Of a stretch of DNA of 64,000 bases, positions 38,048 through 45,871 are shown piece by piece (the first letter of the stretch is position 1; each line of letters starts with the position of its first letter). Origin of the DNA: Comamonas halotolerans (GTDB lineage Bacteria > Pseudomonadota > Gammaproteobacteria > Burkholderiales > Burkholderiaceae_C); the NCBI RefSeq assembly GCF_030162935.1, contig NZ_JASAUZ010000067.1, positions 62,001 to 126,000 on the forward strand. Reading direction: 5' to 3'. The notes under the pieces were generated by a model, which was given only the letters and a program-made list of their open reading frames with translations, was not told the origin of the DNA and did no database searches. The position numbers and the translations under genes are program-made.

Positions 38048-38064
38048 TACGTCTACCCTAAAGG

Positions 38065-38110
38065 CAGAAAAGGCCTGGATCCTCTTTGTGGGTTTCAAGC
38101 CTTTTTTCTT
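38065..38110. repeat. Hairpin element, copy 1 (terminator-like)
   Basis: AAAAGGCCTG and CAAGCCTTTT can pair with one mismatch around a long loop, giving a weak terminator for the RhtA-like gene. On the minus strand it shares its order and the block CAGGCCTTTTCTG with the hairpin at 39386-39421, so it may be a dispersed intergenic element. Confidence 0.45.
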
Positions 38111-38372
38111 GGGCAGCCTGTTGGAGTTGCAGCTGGCTTCTGTCAACCAGACCTTCACAGCAATGACAGCGTCGCTGCTGACAAACACCAAACAAGCGTC
38201 CCAAGCACCTGGAAAACAAAAAAGACTCATGATCTAGACCGTGAGCCTTGCAATAAATCAAAGATTTGGAGCTGGCTTTTTAAAAGCAGCGCAACCCAAG
38301 CAGCCAAACAACTACCCGGCATCGTCATCAGATCACGACGGCGGAACGGATCGCAGATATTGGAACAGTGCC
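38111..38372. other. Noncoding stretch before the degenerate locus
   Basis: About 260 bp with only short, low-quality frames. No family match, repeat or RNA was recognised. It is downstream of the broken zinc-ribbon gene and of the RhtA-like gene. Confidence 0.4.
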
Positions 38373-38615
38373 TCACTGGCTGCCTGTGAACATGAAATAC
38401 GCCAATACACACGCTGCCAGTGCCACGATCAGTTTGGCAATCCATGGTGTGACCAGCCAAGCTCCCAGCGCCGTAACCACACGCCCCCAGACATGGGGAG
38501 ACTGCAAAGCGGACTATGTTGGCGGCTGCGACTGCAAGGGATAGCCGCAGCCAGGGCAAGAGCTGGCATATGTGGAGACTTCGCGACCACATTCCGGGTA
38601 TTGCACCAAAGCCAT
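38373..38615 (-). pseudogene. zinc-ribbon membrane protein gene with internal amber stop
   Basis: From ATG 38615 the frame encodes MALVQYPECGREVS, then CPGCGYPLQ, a short zinc ribbon, and stops at TAG 38514-38516. Reading through that TAG in the same frame gives 45 more residues with one clear transmembrane helix (WIAKLIVALAACVLAYFMF) and a TGA at 38373-38375. The usual family member is a zinc ribbon followed by a membrane helix, so the TAG has probably split a gene. The first ribbon cysteine is also changed to Tyr (family form IKCPECG). Both changes point to decay. Confidence 0.75.
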
Positions 38616-38643
38616 CTCAGCACCTCTCGCGTTCGTTTCTGCC

Positions 38644-38831
38644 TCACTGCGGCCCAGGCAAGCCAATGAGAATCTGCACACGCCGGTTCTGCTGGCGCCC
38701 CTCCGGGTTGACCTGCCCGTCAGGCATGGTGTGGGGTGCAATCGGCTGGTGCTTGCCCAAACCTTCGGTCTTCACCAATCTGCCCGTTTTGCTTTGCAGC
38801 ACCTGTGCAACCGCTTGCGCAGGGCGCAGGG
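38644..38831 (-). pseudogene. 3' remnant of an OmpA-family gene
   Basis: The minus strand encodes the last ~60 residues of an OmpA peptidoglycan-binding domain: RPAQAVAQVL, TEGLGKHQPIAP and NPEGRQQNRRVQILI, ending with TGA 38644-38646. These match the family's RRAQAV, GxGxxxPxAxN and NxGRxxNRRVEI signatures. The fragment stops abruptly at about 38830, where the IS5-like inverted repeat starts, with an in-frame TAA a little further. The N-terminal part is absent from the other side of the element. The stub is 28 bp upstream of the broken zinc-ribbon gene. Confidence 0.8.
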
Positions 38832-39259
38832 CGTTGTTGCATGAAAACTGGCCCGTCCGTTATAGGCTTGCTACATGAGTCAGCTCTGTCAGCGCCGTTA
38901 TCGCATCACGAACTGGAAACAGTACAACGCCTGCCTCAAAGCCGGTGGCTTGTTGACGGTGTGGCTGGATAAGCGCATATGCCGGGTTGCTGCATGCAAG
39001 CACTTAGGACGAAGCATCTGTAAACGCAGGATTGGTTACCACCGGGGATGTTTGGTGGAAACCCAAATGAGCTGCATCAAACTATTGGGCAAGCGCGTGA
39101 TGACTCGAACCTTTGAAGGCCGAGTCAACGAACTGCATATCCAGGCAGCCCTATTGAATTGTTTTACTGAACTAGGCCGCCCTCAGACAGCTTCCGAGGC
39201 ATAGTCATGGCCTGGGTTTGGGGTCGCTCGCCACAAACTCGCTTGATGCAACAACTCCC
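38829..39259 (+). mobile_element. IS5-family remnant with inverted repeats
   Basis: A 431-bp element bounded by GGGCGTTGTTGCATG (38829-38843) and GATGCAACAACTCCC (39245-39259), inverted repeats matching at 13 of 15 positions. It contains a transposase frame with the middle missing. No clear target-site duplication was found. It truncates the OmpA-family gene. The small size with intact ends resembles a MITE-like deletion derivative, potentially mobile if a related transposase is present elsewhere. Confidence 0.8.
38875..39204 (+). pseudogene. IS5-family transposase, internally deleted
   Basis: The 109-codon frame joins a transposase N-terminus (RRYRITNWKQYNACLKAGG, LLTVWLDK) to a C-terminus (GYHRGCLVETQMSCIKLLG, RTFEGRVNELHIQAALLN). 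A full enzyme has over 300 residues, so the DDE core with both catalytic Asp residues is lost. The Y-(2)-R-(3)-E-(6)-K signature is kept except that R is Gly. It cannot be an active transposase. Confidence 0.82.
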
Positions 39260-39385
39260 TTCCAGACAAAAAAAAACCCTTGGCTAGCCAGGTGGCGGGT
39301 GCGTAATGCGGGGCAATGGCGCTTTGACTGACTTGCGAAATACCAGCCTTGGCCAAAACAAATACCCCTGTGCCCAGCCCACATA

Positions 39386-39421
39386 CAGAAAAGGCCTGAA
39401 ACCTCACACGATTTCAGACCT
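39386..39421 (-). terminator. Hairpin element, copy 2; terminator of the dpp operon
   Basis: On the minus strand AGGTCTGAAA (39421-39412) pairs with TTTCAGGCCT (39401-39392) with one mismatch, followed by TTTCTG. It lies about 30 bp after the stop of the ATPase gene and resembles the element at 38065. Confidence 0.7.
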
Positions 39422-39452
39422 TTCTTTTGCATCCCAAATGCATTAAATGCAT

Positions 39453-41204
39453 TCAATGCACGTGCGCTATATCTGGAATTGCTGCCATCAAGTCCTTGGT
39501 GTATGGATGCTGCGGATCATCCAGCACACCCTGCGCTTCGCCCACTTCCACCAGCCTGCCACGCTGCATCACACCAATGTCGTCACACATATGGCGGATC
39601 ACCGCGAGGTTGTGGCTGATGAGCAGATAGGTCAGGCCAAACTCGTCCTGCAAATCCCGCATCAAATTCAACACCTGGGCCTGCACGGACACGTCCAGGG
39701 CCGACGTGGGCTCGTCACAGATGATGAACTCGGGCTTGCTGGCCAAAGCACGCGCTACGGCTATGCGCTGACGCTGGCCGCCCGAAAATTGGTGCGGGTA
39801 CTTTTTGGCATCGTCGGGCTTCATGCGCACACGGCGCAAGGCTTCCTGCACACGCTCGGCGGTTTCGGCTGCCCCAGAGGTCAGGCCCAGCACCACCAAG
39901 GGCTCCGCAATCAGCTGCTCCACCGTCCATCGCGGATTCAAACTGGCATACGGGTCCTGGAAAATCATCTGAAAACGACGCCGCATGGCCACGGTCTGAG
40001 CCGCAGGACTCCACTTGTCCACACCATCGAACAAGATCGAGCCACTCGTGGGGGGCGTCAAGCCAGCCACCATGCGCGCCACAGTAGATTTGCCCGAGCC
40101 AGACTCGCCCACCAGGCCAAAGGTCGTCCCTTTGCGGATGTCGAAGCTCACATGGTCAGCCGCCTTGAGGATTTTCTTTTCCTCACGCGCCAGCACACGG
40201 GCCAGCCATCCGCTGGAAAGATCGTAGTCCTTGCACAGGTCTTTGACTTCCAGCAGCGGACGTGCCTGCGCAGCCTCCGGCGAAGTTGGCTTGGCCGTCC
40301 ATGGCACAGCCTTGGCAACCGGGCCACCGCCGACCTCTGGAACCGGCAGGCGCTCCACACGAAGGTGCACGCTGGGAATGGCGGCCATCAGGACTTGTGT
40401 GTAGGGGTCACGCGGTGCATCCAGCACCTGGCGCACCGCGCCGGTTTCCAGTACCCGCCCTTGGTACATCACCATGACGCGGTCGGCCGTCTCCGCAATC
40501 ACGCCCATGTCGTGCGTGATCAGCATGGCTGCAGCCCCCCGCTCCTTGCAGACCTTGCGCAGCAAGGCAATGATCTGCGCCTGCACTGAAACATCCAGCG
40601 CCGTGGTGGGCTCATCGGCAATGATGAGCTCCGGCTCCGCACACAGCGCCAGGGCAATGGCCACGCGCTGACGCATGCCGCCCGAAAACTGGTGCGGATA
40701 CTGGCTCATGCGCTCCTTGGCGTGTGGAATCTCCACCTCTTCCAGCAGCGCCAGGGCGCGGGCTTCGGCATGTTTTTCACTCACCGTCAAGTGCGTGCGA
40801 ATGGTTTCCACCAAATGATCGCCCACGGTGTAAACCGGGTTCAAGCTGGTGAGCGGGTCCTGAAAGATGGTGCCAATGCGCTTGCCGCGAATGCGGCGCA
40901 GATCCTCACCCTGCAGTTGATCGATGCGCTCGCCGCGCAATTCCACGGTGCCACTGGAGATGCGGCCGGGTGCTTCAATCAATCCGGTGACGGCAGAACC
41001 GGTCATGGATTTGCCTGCCCCCGACTCTCCCACTACACCCAGAATTTCGCCCGGGTAGATGTCGAAGGACACGTTGTGCAGCACGTGCACCGGGCCTTTG
41101 TAGGTATCGAACGTGACGCTGAGGTCTCGCACGCGCAAAACGGGTACTGCTGCAGGTGCATCACCGGCAGGCACGGTAGAAAGTGTGTCTGTGGTCATGT
41201 TCAT
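39453..41204 (-). CDS. dipeptide/oligopeptide ABC transporter, fused double ATPase
   Basis: The 583-aa cytoplasmic protein joins the DppD and DppF functions in one chain. It carries two nucleotide-binding domains, each with Walker A (GESGAGKS, GESGSGKS), signature (QFSGGMRQR, QFSGGQRQR) and Walker B (LIIADEPTTALD, FIICDEPTSALD). The start at 41204 (MNMTTDTL) overlaps the permease stop by 4 bp; an in-frame ATG at 41198 is also possible. Fused ATPases of this GsiA-like type are common in Burkholderiales. Confidence 0.93.
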   Translation of the reverse strand: MNMTTDTLSTVPAGDAPAAVPVLRVRDLSVTFDTYKGPVHVLHNVSFDIYPGEILGVVGESGAGKSMTGSAVTGLIEAPGRISSGTVELRGERIDQLQGEDLRRIRGKRIGTIFQDPLTSLNPVYTVGDHLVETIRTHLTVSEKHAEARALALLEEVEIPHAKERMSQYPHQFSGGMRQRVAIALALCAEPELIIADEPTTALDVSVQAQIIALLRKVCKERGAAAMLITHDMGVIAETADRVMVMYQGRVLETGAVRQVLDAPRDPYTQVLMAAIPSVHLRVERLPVPEVGGGPVAKAVPWTAKPTSPEAAQARPLLEVKDLCKDYDLSSGWLARVLAREEKKILKAADHVSFDIRKGTTFGLVGESGSGKSTVARMVAGLTPPTSGSILFDGVDKWSPAAQTVAMRRRFQMIFQDPYASLNPRWTVEQLIAEPLVVLGLTSGAAETAERVQEALRRVRMKPDDAKKYPHQFSGGQRQRIAVARALASKPEFIICDEPTSALDVSVQAQVLNLMRDLQDEFGLTYLLISHNLAVIRHMCDDIGVMQRGRLVEVGEAQGVLDDPQHPYTKDLMAAIPDIAHVH

Positions 41205-42142
41205 TGCAGCTTGGGGTTCAAAGCGTCGCGCAACCAGTCGCCGACGAGGTTCACGGACAGTGCCAGTGCCAGCAGCACCAGCGAAGGGAAAAGCAAGATC
41301 CACCACTCGCCCGAGAACAGGAAACTCTGGCCAATGCGGATCAAGGTACCCAGCGATGGCGCAGTGGGCGGCAAGCCCACACCCAGGTACGACAGCGTCG
41401 ATTCAGCCACGATGGCATGCGCAAAGCTGATAGTGGCAATCACCAGAATGGGCGCCAACATATTGGGCAGGATGTGCTTGGTGAGAATGGCAGTTTTGCT
41501 GCGGCCAATGAGCTGGGCTGCCAGCACGTAGTCTTTTTGCTTTTCCACCATGACGGCACCGCGCACCGTGCGTGCATATTGCACCCAGTCGGACAGACCA
41601 ATGGCCACGATGATGACGAACACCGCCATATCATCCCGGTAGCCCTCAGGCAACACGCCGCGCGCAATGCCGAAGATCAGCAATGCCACCAGAATCACCG
41701 GGAAAGTCAGTTGCACGTCGGCAATGCGCATGAGCAGCGTGTCGAACCAGCCGCCGGCATAACCCGCAATCAGACCCAGCGGCACACCGATGATGAGCGA
41801 CAGCGCCACGGCGGCCACCCCCACGAACACCGACATGCGCAGGCCATAGAGGATGGCAGAGTACACATCGCGGCCTTGGTCGTCTGCGCCCAGGGGGTAG
41901 AACATTTCGCCCATGCCCTGGCTCCAGGGCGGGGTGAATGCATCCATCAAGTCCAGATTGCCCGGATCGAAGGGATTGTGCAGCGCCAGCAAGGGCGCAA
42001 AGATGGTGGCCAGCACCAGCAGGGCCAGTACCGCTGTCGCCACTTGCACCAGGCGCGATTTGGCAAACGCCCGTTTGACAGGGGAATCGCTGGCCTTCCA
42101 GCCAGTCGGCAGTGGTGCCGAAGGTTTCACAGCATCAGTCAT
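41201..42142 (-). CDS. dipeptide-type ABC transporter permease, DppC-like
   Basis: The 313-aa inner membrane permease has an N-terminal helix, a periplasmic loop ending in HPLGADDQGRDVYSAI-type sequence, and five further helices. The cytoplasmic EAA loop is YVLAAQLIGRSKTAILTKHILPN. The start at 42142 avoids overlap with dppB, whose stop is 10 bp upstream. It pairs with the DppB-like permease. Confidence 0.93.
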   Translation of the reverse strand: MTDAVKPSAPLPTGWKASDSPVKRAFAKSRLVQVATAVLALLVLATIFAPLLALHNPFDPGNLDLMDAFTPPWSQGMGEMFYPLGADDQGRDVYSAILYGLRMSVFVGVAAVALSLIIGVPLGLIAGYAGGWFDTLLMRIADVQLTFPVILVALLIFGIARGVLPEGYRDDMAVFVIIVAIGLSDWVQYARTVRGAVMVEKQKDYVLAAQLIGRSKTAILTKHILPNMLAPILVIATISFAHAIVAESTLSYLGVGLPPTAPSLGTLIRIGQSFLFSGEWWILLFPSLVLLALALSVNLVGDWLRDALNPKLQ

Positions 42143-42152
42143 TGCAGCCCCC

Positions 42153-43118
42153 TTATTTCTTTCGCAGGCGGGGGTCCACCAGCACATACAAAAAGTCCAC
42201 CAGCAGGTTGATCACCACGTACAGCAACGCAATGAACATCAGGTAGGCTGCAATCAAAGGCACGTCCACCCCCTGCACCGAGGAGATGAACAACAATCCG
42301 ACACCGGGCCACTGGAACACGGTTTCCGTGACGATGGCAAAAGCAATCAGTGAGCCAATTTGCAGGCCTGCGATGGTGATGACAGGAATCAGCGTGTTGC
42401 GCAGTGCATGCCCGAAATACAGGCTTTTCTCATGCAGGCCACGGGCACGGCCAAAGCGGATGTAGTCCGAGCGCAGCACTTCCAGCATCTCGGCACGCAC
42501 CAGGCGCATGATCAGCGTCATGTTGTAAAAACCCAGGGTGATGGCCGGCATGATCAGCGCTGCCCAGCCAGAGGTTGTGAGAAAGCCGGTTTCCCAGCCA
42601 CCGACAGTCACGGTTTCTCCCCGACCAAACGATGGCAGCCAGCGCAGCTCCACCGCAAACAGATAAATCAGGCCAATGCCAATCAGAAAGGTAGGCAGCG
42701 ACACGCCGACCAGAGACACCGTCATGATGGCGCGGCTGAGCCATCCGTCCTTGCGGATGGCCGTGTAAACACCCAGCACCACGCCTATCAGCAATGCCAG
42801 CACAGCGGCCGTCATGGCCAGCTCCAGTGTGGCCGGCAAACGCTCGGCGATCACATCGGCCACAGGGCGTTTGAGGCGGTAGGAGATACCCAGATCCCCC
42901 TGCAACACCTTGCCCACATAGGACAGGTATTGCAGCGGCACGGGTTTGTTAAAGCCCAGCTCTTCCACCAGCGCTGTGCGCTCCTCCAGCGTGGCGTCTT
43001 CGCCTAACAAACTGATGGTGGGATCACCGATATGGCGAAACACCATAAACGAAACAAGCGAGACGGCCAGCAGCACCAGGACTGACTGGCCCAGTCTGCG
43101 CAGCAGATGGACCAGCAT
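42153..43118 (-). CDS. dipeptide-type ABC transporter permease, DppB-like
   Basis: The 321-aa inner membrane permease begins with the typical helix MLVHLLRRLGQSVLVLLAVSL and has six membrane segments. The EAA loop is YIRFGRARGLHEKSLYFGHALRN and the C-terminal DPRLR is typical of DppB. It begins 4 bp after the binding-protein stop, so the four genes form a tight operon. Confidence 0.93.
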   Translation of the reverse strand: MLVHLLRRLGQSVLVLLAVSLVSFMVFRHIGDPTISLLGEDATLEERTALVEELGFNKPVPLQYLSYVGKVLQGDLGISYRLKRPVADVIAERLPATLELAMTAAVLALLIGVVLGVYTAIRKDGWLSRAIMTVSLVGVSLPTFLIGIGLIYLFAVELRWLPSFGRGETVTVGGWETGFLTTSGWAALIMPAITLGFYNMTLIMRLVRAEMLEVLRSDYIRFGRARGLHEKSLYFGHALRNTLIPVITIAGLQIGSLIAFAIVTETVFQWPGVGLLFISSVQGVDVPLIAAYLMFIALLYVVINLLVDFLYVLVDPRLRKK

Positions 43119-43122
43119 GGTT

Positions 43123-44724
43123 TTACTTCGCGTTCTTGTTGATCTTCACGTCCTTGAAATGCACCACGTTATCGGGGTGCACAGGAACGTTGATGGATTT
43201 GACCGAAGCGAAGTGAATCACCTGGTCGTGCAGCGGAATGTAGAAACGCTCTTTTTGCACCACCTGCCAGATGTCCTTGATCGTGGCGTTGCGCTTGGAC
43301 ACATCGCTTTCGGACGAAAGCGAGATGATCTTTGCATCCAGGTCTGGGTTGCTGTAGTGCGTGGCGTTCTGCGCGCCGCGCCCTTCCTTGCCACGTGTGG
43401 CCACCAGGAAGTCAAAGATATAAGCGGAATCGTAGGTTGGCACGCCCCAGCCATACAGGTAGAAGTCACTGTCGGCATTCACGATGGACACGCTGTGCTG
43501 CGCAATGGGGCGCGAGGACACTTCGGTCTTGATGCCAATGCGGCCCAGGAAGCCTGCAATCGCGGTGCTGATCGCTTCGTCGTTCACATAACGGTCATTG
43601 GGTGTGTGCAAGGTAATGGTGAAGCCGTCAGCATAGCCCGCTTCCTTGAGCAAGGCTTTTGCCTTGTTCACATCCGCCTTTTTGTACACCCCCATCTCTT
43701 TGGCATAGCCGTTCACAAAAGACGGTGCCATCACACCCGAAGGGTTGGACAGCCCGCGCATGACCGAGCGCTTGATGGCATCGCGGTCAATCGCCAGCTC
43801 GATCGCTTCACGCACCTTGGGATCGGCCAGCGGATTCTTGCCCTTGATGTTGGAAGACTTGAGTTCGGCGGCACCAACATTCAGGCCCAGGAAGATGGAG
43901 CGGTTTTCTGGCCCTTCATTGATGCGCAGCTTGCTGTCTTGCTTCAGGCGCGCCACGTCTTGTGCTGGAATGTCCTGAGCAAAATCCACTTCACCGGACA
44001 GCAGCGCAGCCACACGCGTAGCGGGTGACTTGATGGGCAGATACACCAGCTCGGTCACCTGACCTGCCACCTTGCCCTTGCCCCAATAGTTGGGGTTTTG
44101 CTTCATCACGGTCCTGCTGTCCACTTCACGTGTCGCCAGCGTGAACGCGCCCGTGCCATTCACTGCGCGTGTAGCACCGTTTTCGGTCTTGCTGGTGGCG
44201 TCCTGTGTTTCCAGCGCGCCATTGGCCTTGGCCCACTCTTCATTCATGATGAAGATGTTGGTCAGGTTGTTCGGAAAAATCGGATTCGGACCTTTGGTCT
44301 TGACATGCACGGTCAGGTCATCAACCGCTTTGATCGTATCCACCGATGCCAGCAGTGACTTCACCTGCGCATTGGGGCCCTTGGCACGGTTGAGCGAAAA
44401 CACCACATCCTTGGCGGTCAGCGCCTTGCCATCGTGAAACTTCACATCAGGCCGGATCTTGAAAACCCACACGGTGGGGTCGCCCTCCAGCAGCTTCCAT
44501 TCGGTGGCCAGCAGGGGCACCAGCTTGCCATCGTTGGTACGGTTCACCAAGGTTTCATACATCTGGTGCATCAACACAAAGTTGGTGCCAGTGTTGAATA
44601 CGTGCGGATCCAGCGTGGTCACATCAGCAGAACGTGCCCAGCGCACGGTTTCGGCTTGTGCCAGTGCGGCGGAAGTCAAAAGGCCTGCGGCCAGCATGGC
44701 GGTGCCAATGGTTTTCAAGATCAT
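43123..44724 (-). CDS. dipeptide-type ABC transporter substrate-binding protein (SBP family 5)
   Basis: The 533-aa periplasmic receptor has a signal peptide (about 1-24, ending ALAQAET) and family 5 features TLDPHVFNTG, KFHDGKALTAKDVVFS and NPNYWGKG. Ligands of family 5 include peptides, nickel and glutathione; this one cannot be told from sequence. GGAGAC upstream of ATG 44724 supports the start and removes the extra 30 codons upstream. It is the first gene of the operon. Confidence 0.92.
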   Translation of the reverse strand: MILKTIGTAMLAAGLLTSAALAQAETVRWARSADVTTLDPHVFNTGTNFVLMHQMYETLVNRTNDGKLVPLLATEWKLLEGDPTVWVFKIRPDVKFHDGKALTAKDVVFSLNRAKGPNAQVKSLLASVDTIKAVDDLTVHVKTKGPNPIFPNNLTNIFIMNEEWAKANGALETQDATSKTENGATRAVNGTGAFTLATREVDSRTVMKQNPNYWGKGKVAGQVTELVYLPIKSPATRVAALLSGEVDFAQDIPAQDVARLKQDSKLRINEGPENRSIFLGLNVGAAELKSSNIKGKNPLADPKVREAIELAIDRDAIKRSVMRGLSNPSGVMAPSFVNGYAKEMGVYKKADVNKAKALLKEAGYADGFTITLHTPNDRYVNDEAISTAIAGFLGRIGIKTEVSSRPIAQHSVSIVNADSDFYLYGWGVPTYDSAYIFDFLVATRGKEGRGAQNATHYSNPDLDAKIISLSSESDVSKRNATIKDIWQVVQKERFYIPLHDQVIHFASVKSINVPVHPDNVVHFKDVKINKNAK

Positions 44725-45057
44725 GTTGTCTCCAGAAATGAGGTTAGATTGACGGTATGCCATGAGCTGCCAGTGGGCAGCTCTAGGGTTAGGCCTAGGA
44801 AGCAAAAAATGCACCTGTAATCACCTACCGTCTGTCGCTTTTTTTGTAATACGCTCATCTTTATAGCGAAACACTCCCAACGTCACGCAATAAGCTTATG
44901 GGTTTCTGTGTTTTCACGCCAAAAATCTTGTGCAACGGCTTCAGGCAAGGTATGTGCAGATGTCCGACAATGGAGGGCTTGCTGCTGCGCTGCCATACAT
45001 GCGCGCAACCTGCTTGCTTTGTTTTGACTCTGGGCGCTGACCCCGCCCGTTTGCCGC
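44725..45057. other. 333-bp divergent intergenic region upstream of the dpp-type operon
   Basis: No gene is credible. The stretch must contain the minus-strand promoter of the peptide transporter and the plus-strand promoter of the phosphatase. It holds the perfect hairpin at 44764-44783 and an AT-rich block around 44840-44880. Confidence 0.5.
44764..44783 (-). promoter_or_regulatory. Perfect hairpin in the binding-protein leader
   Basis: GAGCTGCC-AGTG-GGCAGCTC forms an 8-bp perfect stem with a 4-base loop, 40-59 bp upstream of the SBP start. It could be an operator or an mRNA leader structure. No T run follows on either strand, so termination is unlikely. Confidence 0.45.
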
Positions 45058-45699
45058 ATGCTCGCTACACGCATCGTCGCCATCCGTCATGGCGAAACCT
45101 CATGGAATGTTGACGCCCGTATCCAGGGCCACCTGGATATTCCGCTCAATGACATTGGCTTATGGCAGGCACAGCGCGCCAGCGCAGCTTTGGCCGACGA
45201 GCACTTTGACGCCATCTACAGCAGCGACCTTCAGCGCGCACTGCACACCGCACAAGCACTAGGCAGCGCCACAGGATGCACCGTACAACCCGACGCTGGC
45301 TTGCGCGAACGCTGCTTTGGCAGCTTTGAAGGCCGCACCTTCAAAGAAATTGAGGCAGAGCAGCCCGAGCAGGCACTGCGCTGGCGCAAGCGCGACCCCG
45401 ATTTTGTGCCCGATGACGGAGGCGAGTCCCTTCATATGCTGCGTGGCCGCATCCAGCACACCGTAGACCGCCTGGCTTCGAAGCATGTCGGTGGACAGAT
45501 TGCGCTGGTGGCACACGGCGGCGTGATGGACATCTTGTACCGCTTGGCCACGCACCAAGACTTGCAGGCTGCTCGCACCTGGGAGCTGGGCAATGCTGCC
45601 ATCAACCGTCTGCTCTGGACCCCTGATGGCCTGTCCTTGGTGGGCTGGGGTGACGTGGCGCACCTGCAAGCACCGACACGCGACGAATTTGTGAGCTAG
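45058..45699 (+). CDS. histidine phosphatase family protein (GpmB/CobC-like)
   Basis: The 213-aa cytoplasmic protein has the catalytic RHGETSWN with His11, a second catalytic His in LVAHGGVMDIL, and the proton-donor Glu in LRERCFGSFEG. Members act on phosphosugars, alpha-ribazole phosphate or phosphoserine; the substrate here is open. Cobalamin genes are absent nearby. It is divergent from the peptide-transporter operon. Confidence 0.88.
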   Translation: MLATRIVAIRHGETSWNVDARIQGHLDIPLNDIGLWQAQRASAALADEHFDAIYSSDLQRALHTAQALGSATGCTVQPDAGLRERCFGSFEGRTFKEIEAEQPEQALRWRKRDPDFVPDDGGESLHMLRGRIQHTVDRLASKHVGGQIALVAHGGVMDILYRLATHQDLQAARTWELGNAAINRLLWTPDGLSLVGWGDVAHLQAPTRDEFVS

Positions 45700-45750
45700 C
45701 TGCAAAACACCATCACAAGAATGCACCTTTCTGGCTACAGAGCACCAGCC

Positions 45751-45767
45751 ATGCAATTGACTTGCAT
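45751..45767. promoter_or_regulatory. Palindrome ATGCAA-N5-TTGCAT, candidate operator
   Basis: A perfect 17-bp palindrome about 105 bp upstream of the TauD-type gene, nested between TCTGGCTAC (45730-45738) and its inverse GTAGCCAGA (45804-45812). The layout fits a dimeric regulator of the dioxygenase-transporter cluster. No regulator gene is adjacent. Confidence 0.4.
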
Positions 45768-45871
45768 CATGCGTTTTTCGTGTATCGATCTGCGAAAAGC
45801 TTCGTAGCCAGAGACTGCCTGAGTTTTTAGCATGACCTCCAACCAGCCCCTCAACTGTTTGGAGACATGCC

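Noticed and set aside
39205-39456. Small minus-strand gene after the peptide-transporter ATPase
   Set aside because: The frame is made from a terminator hairpin and the IS right end. No family match; coding use is poor.
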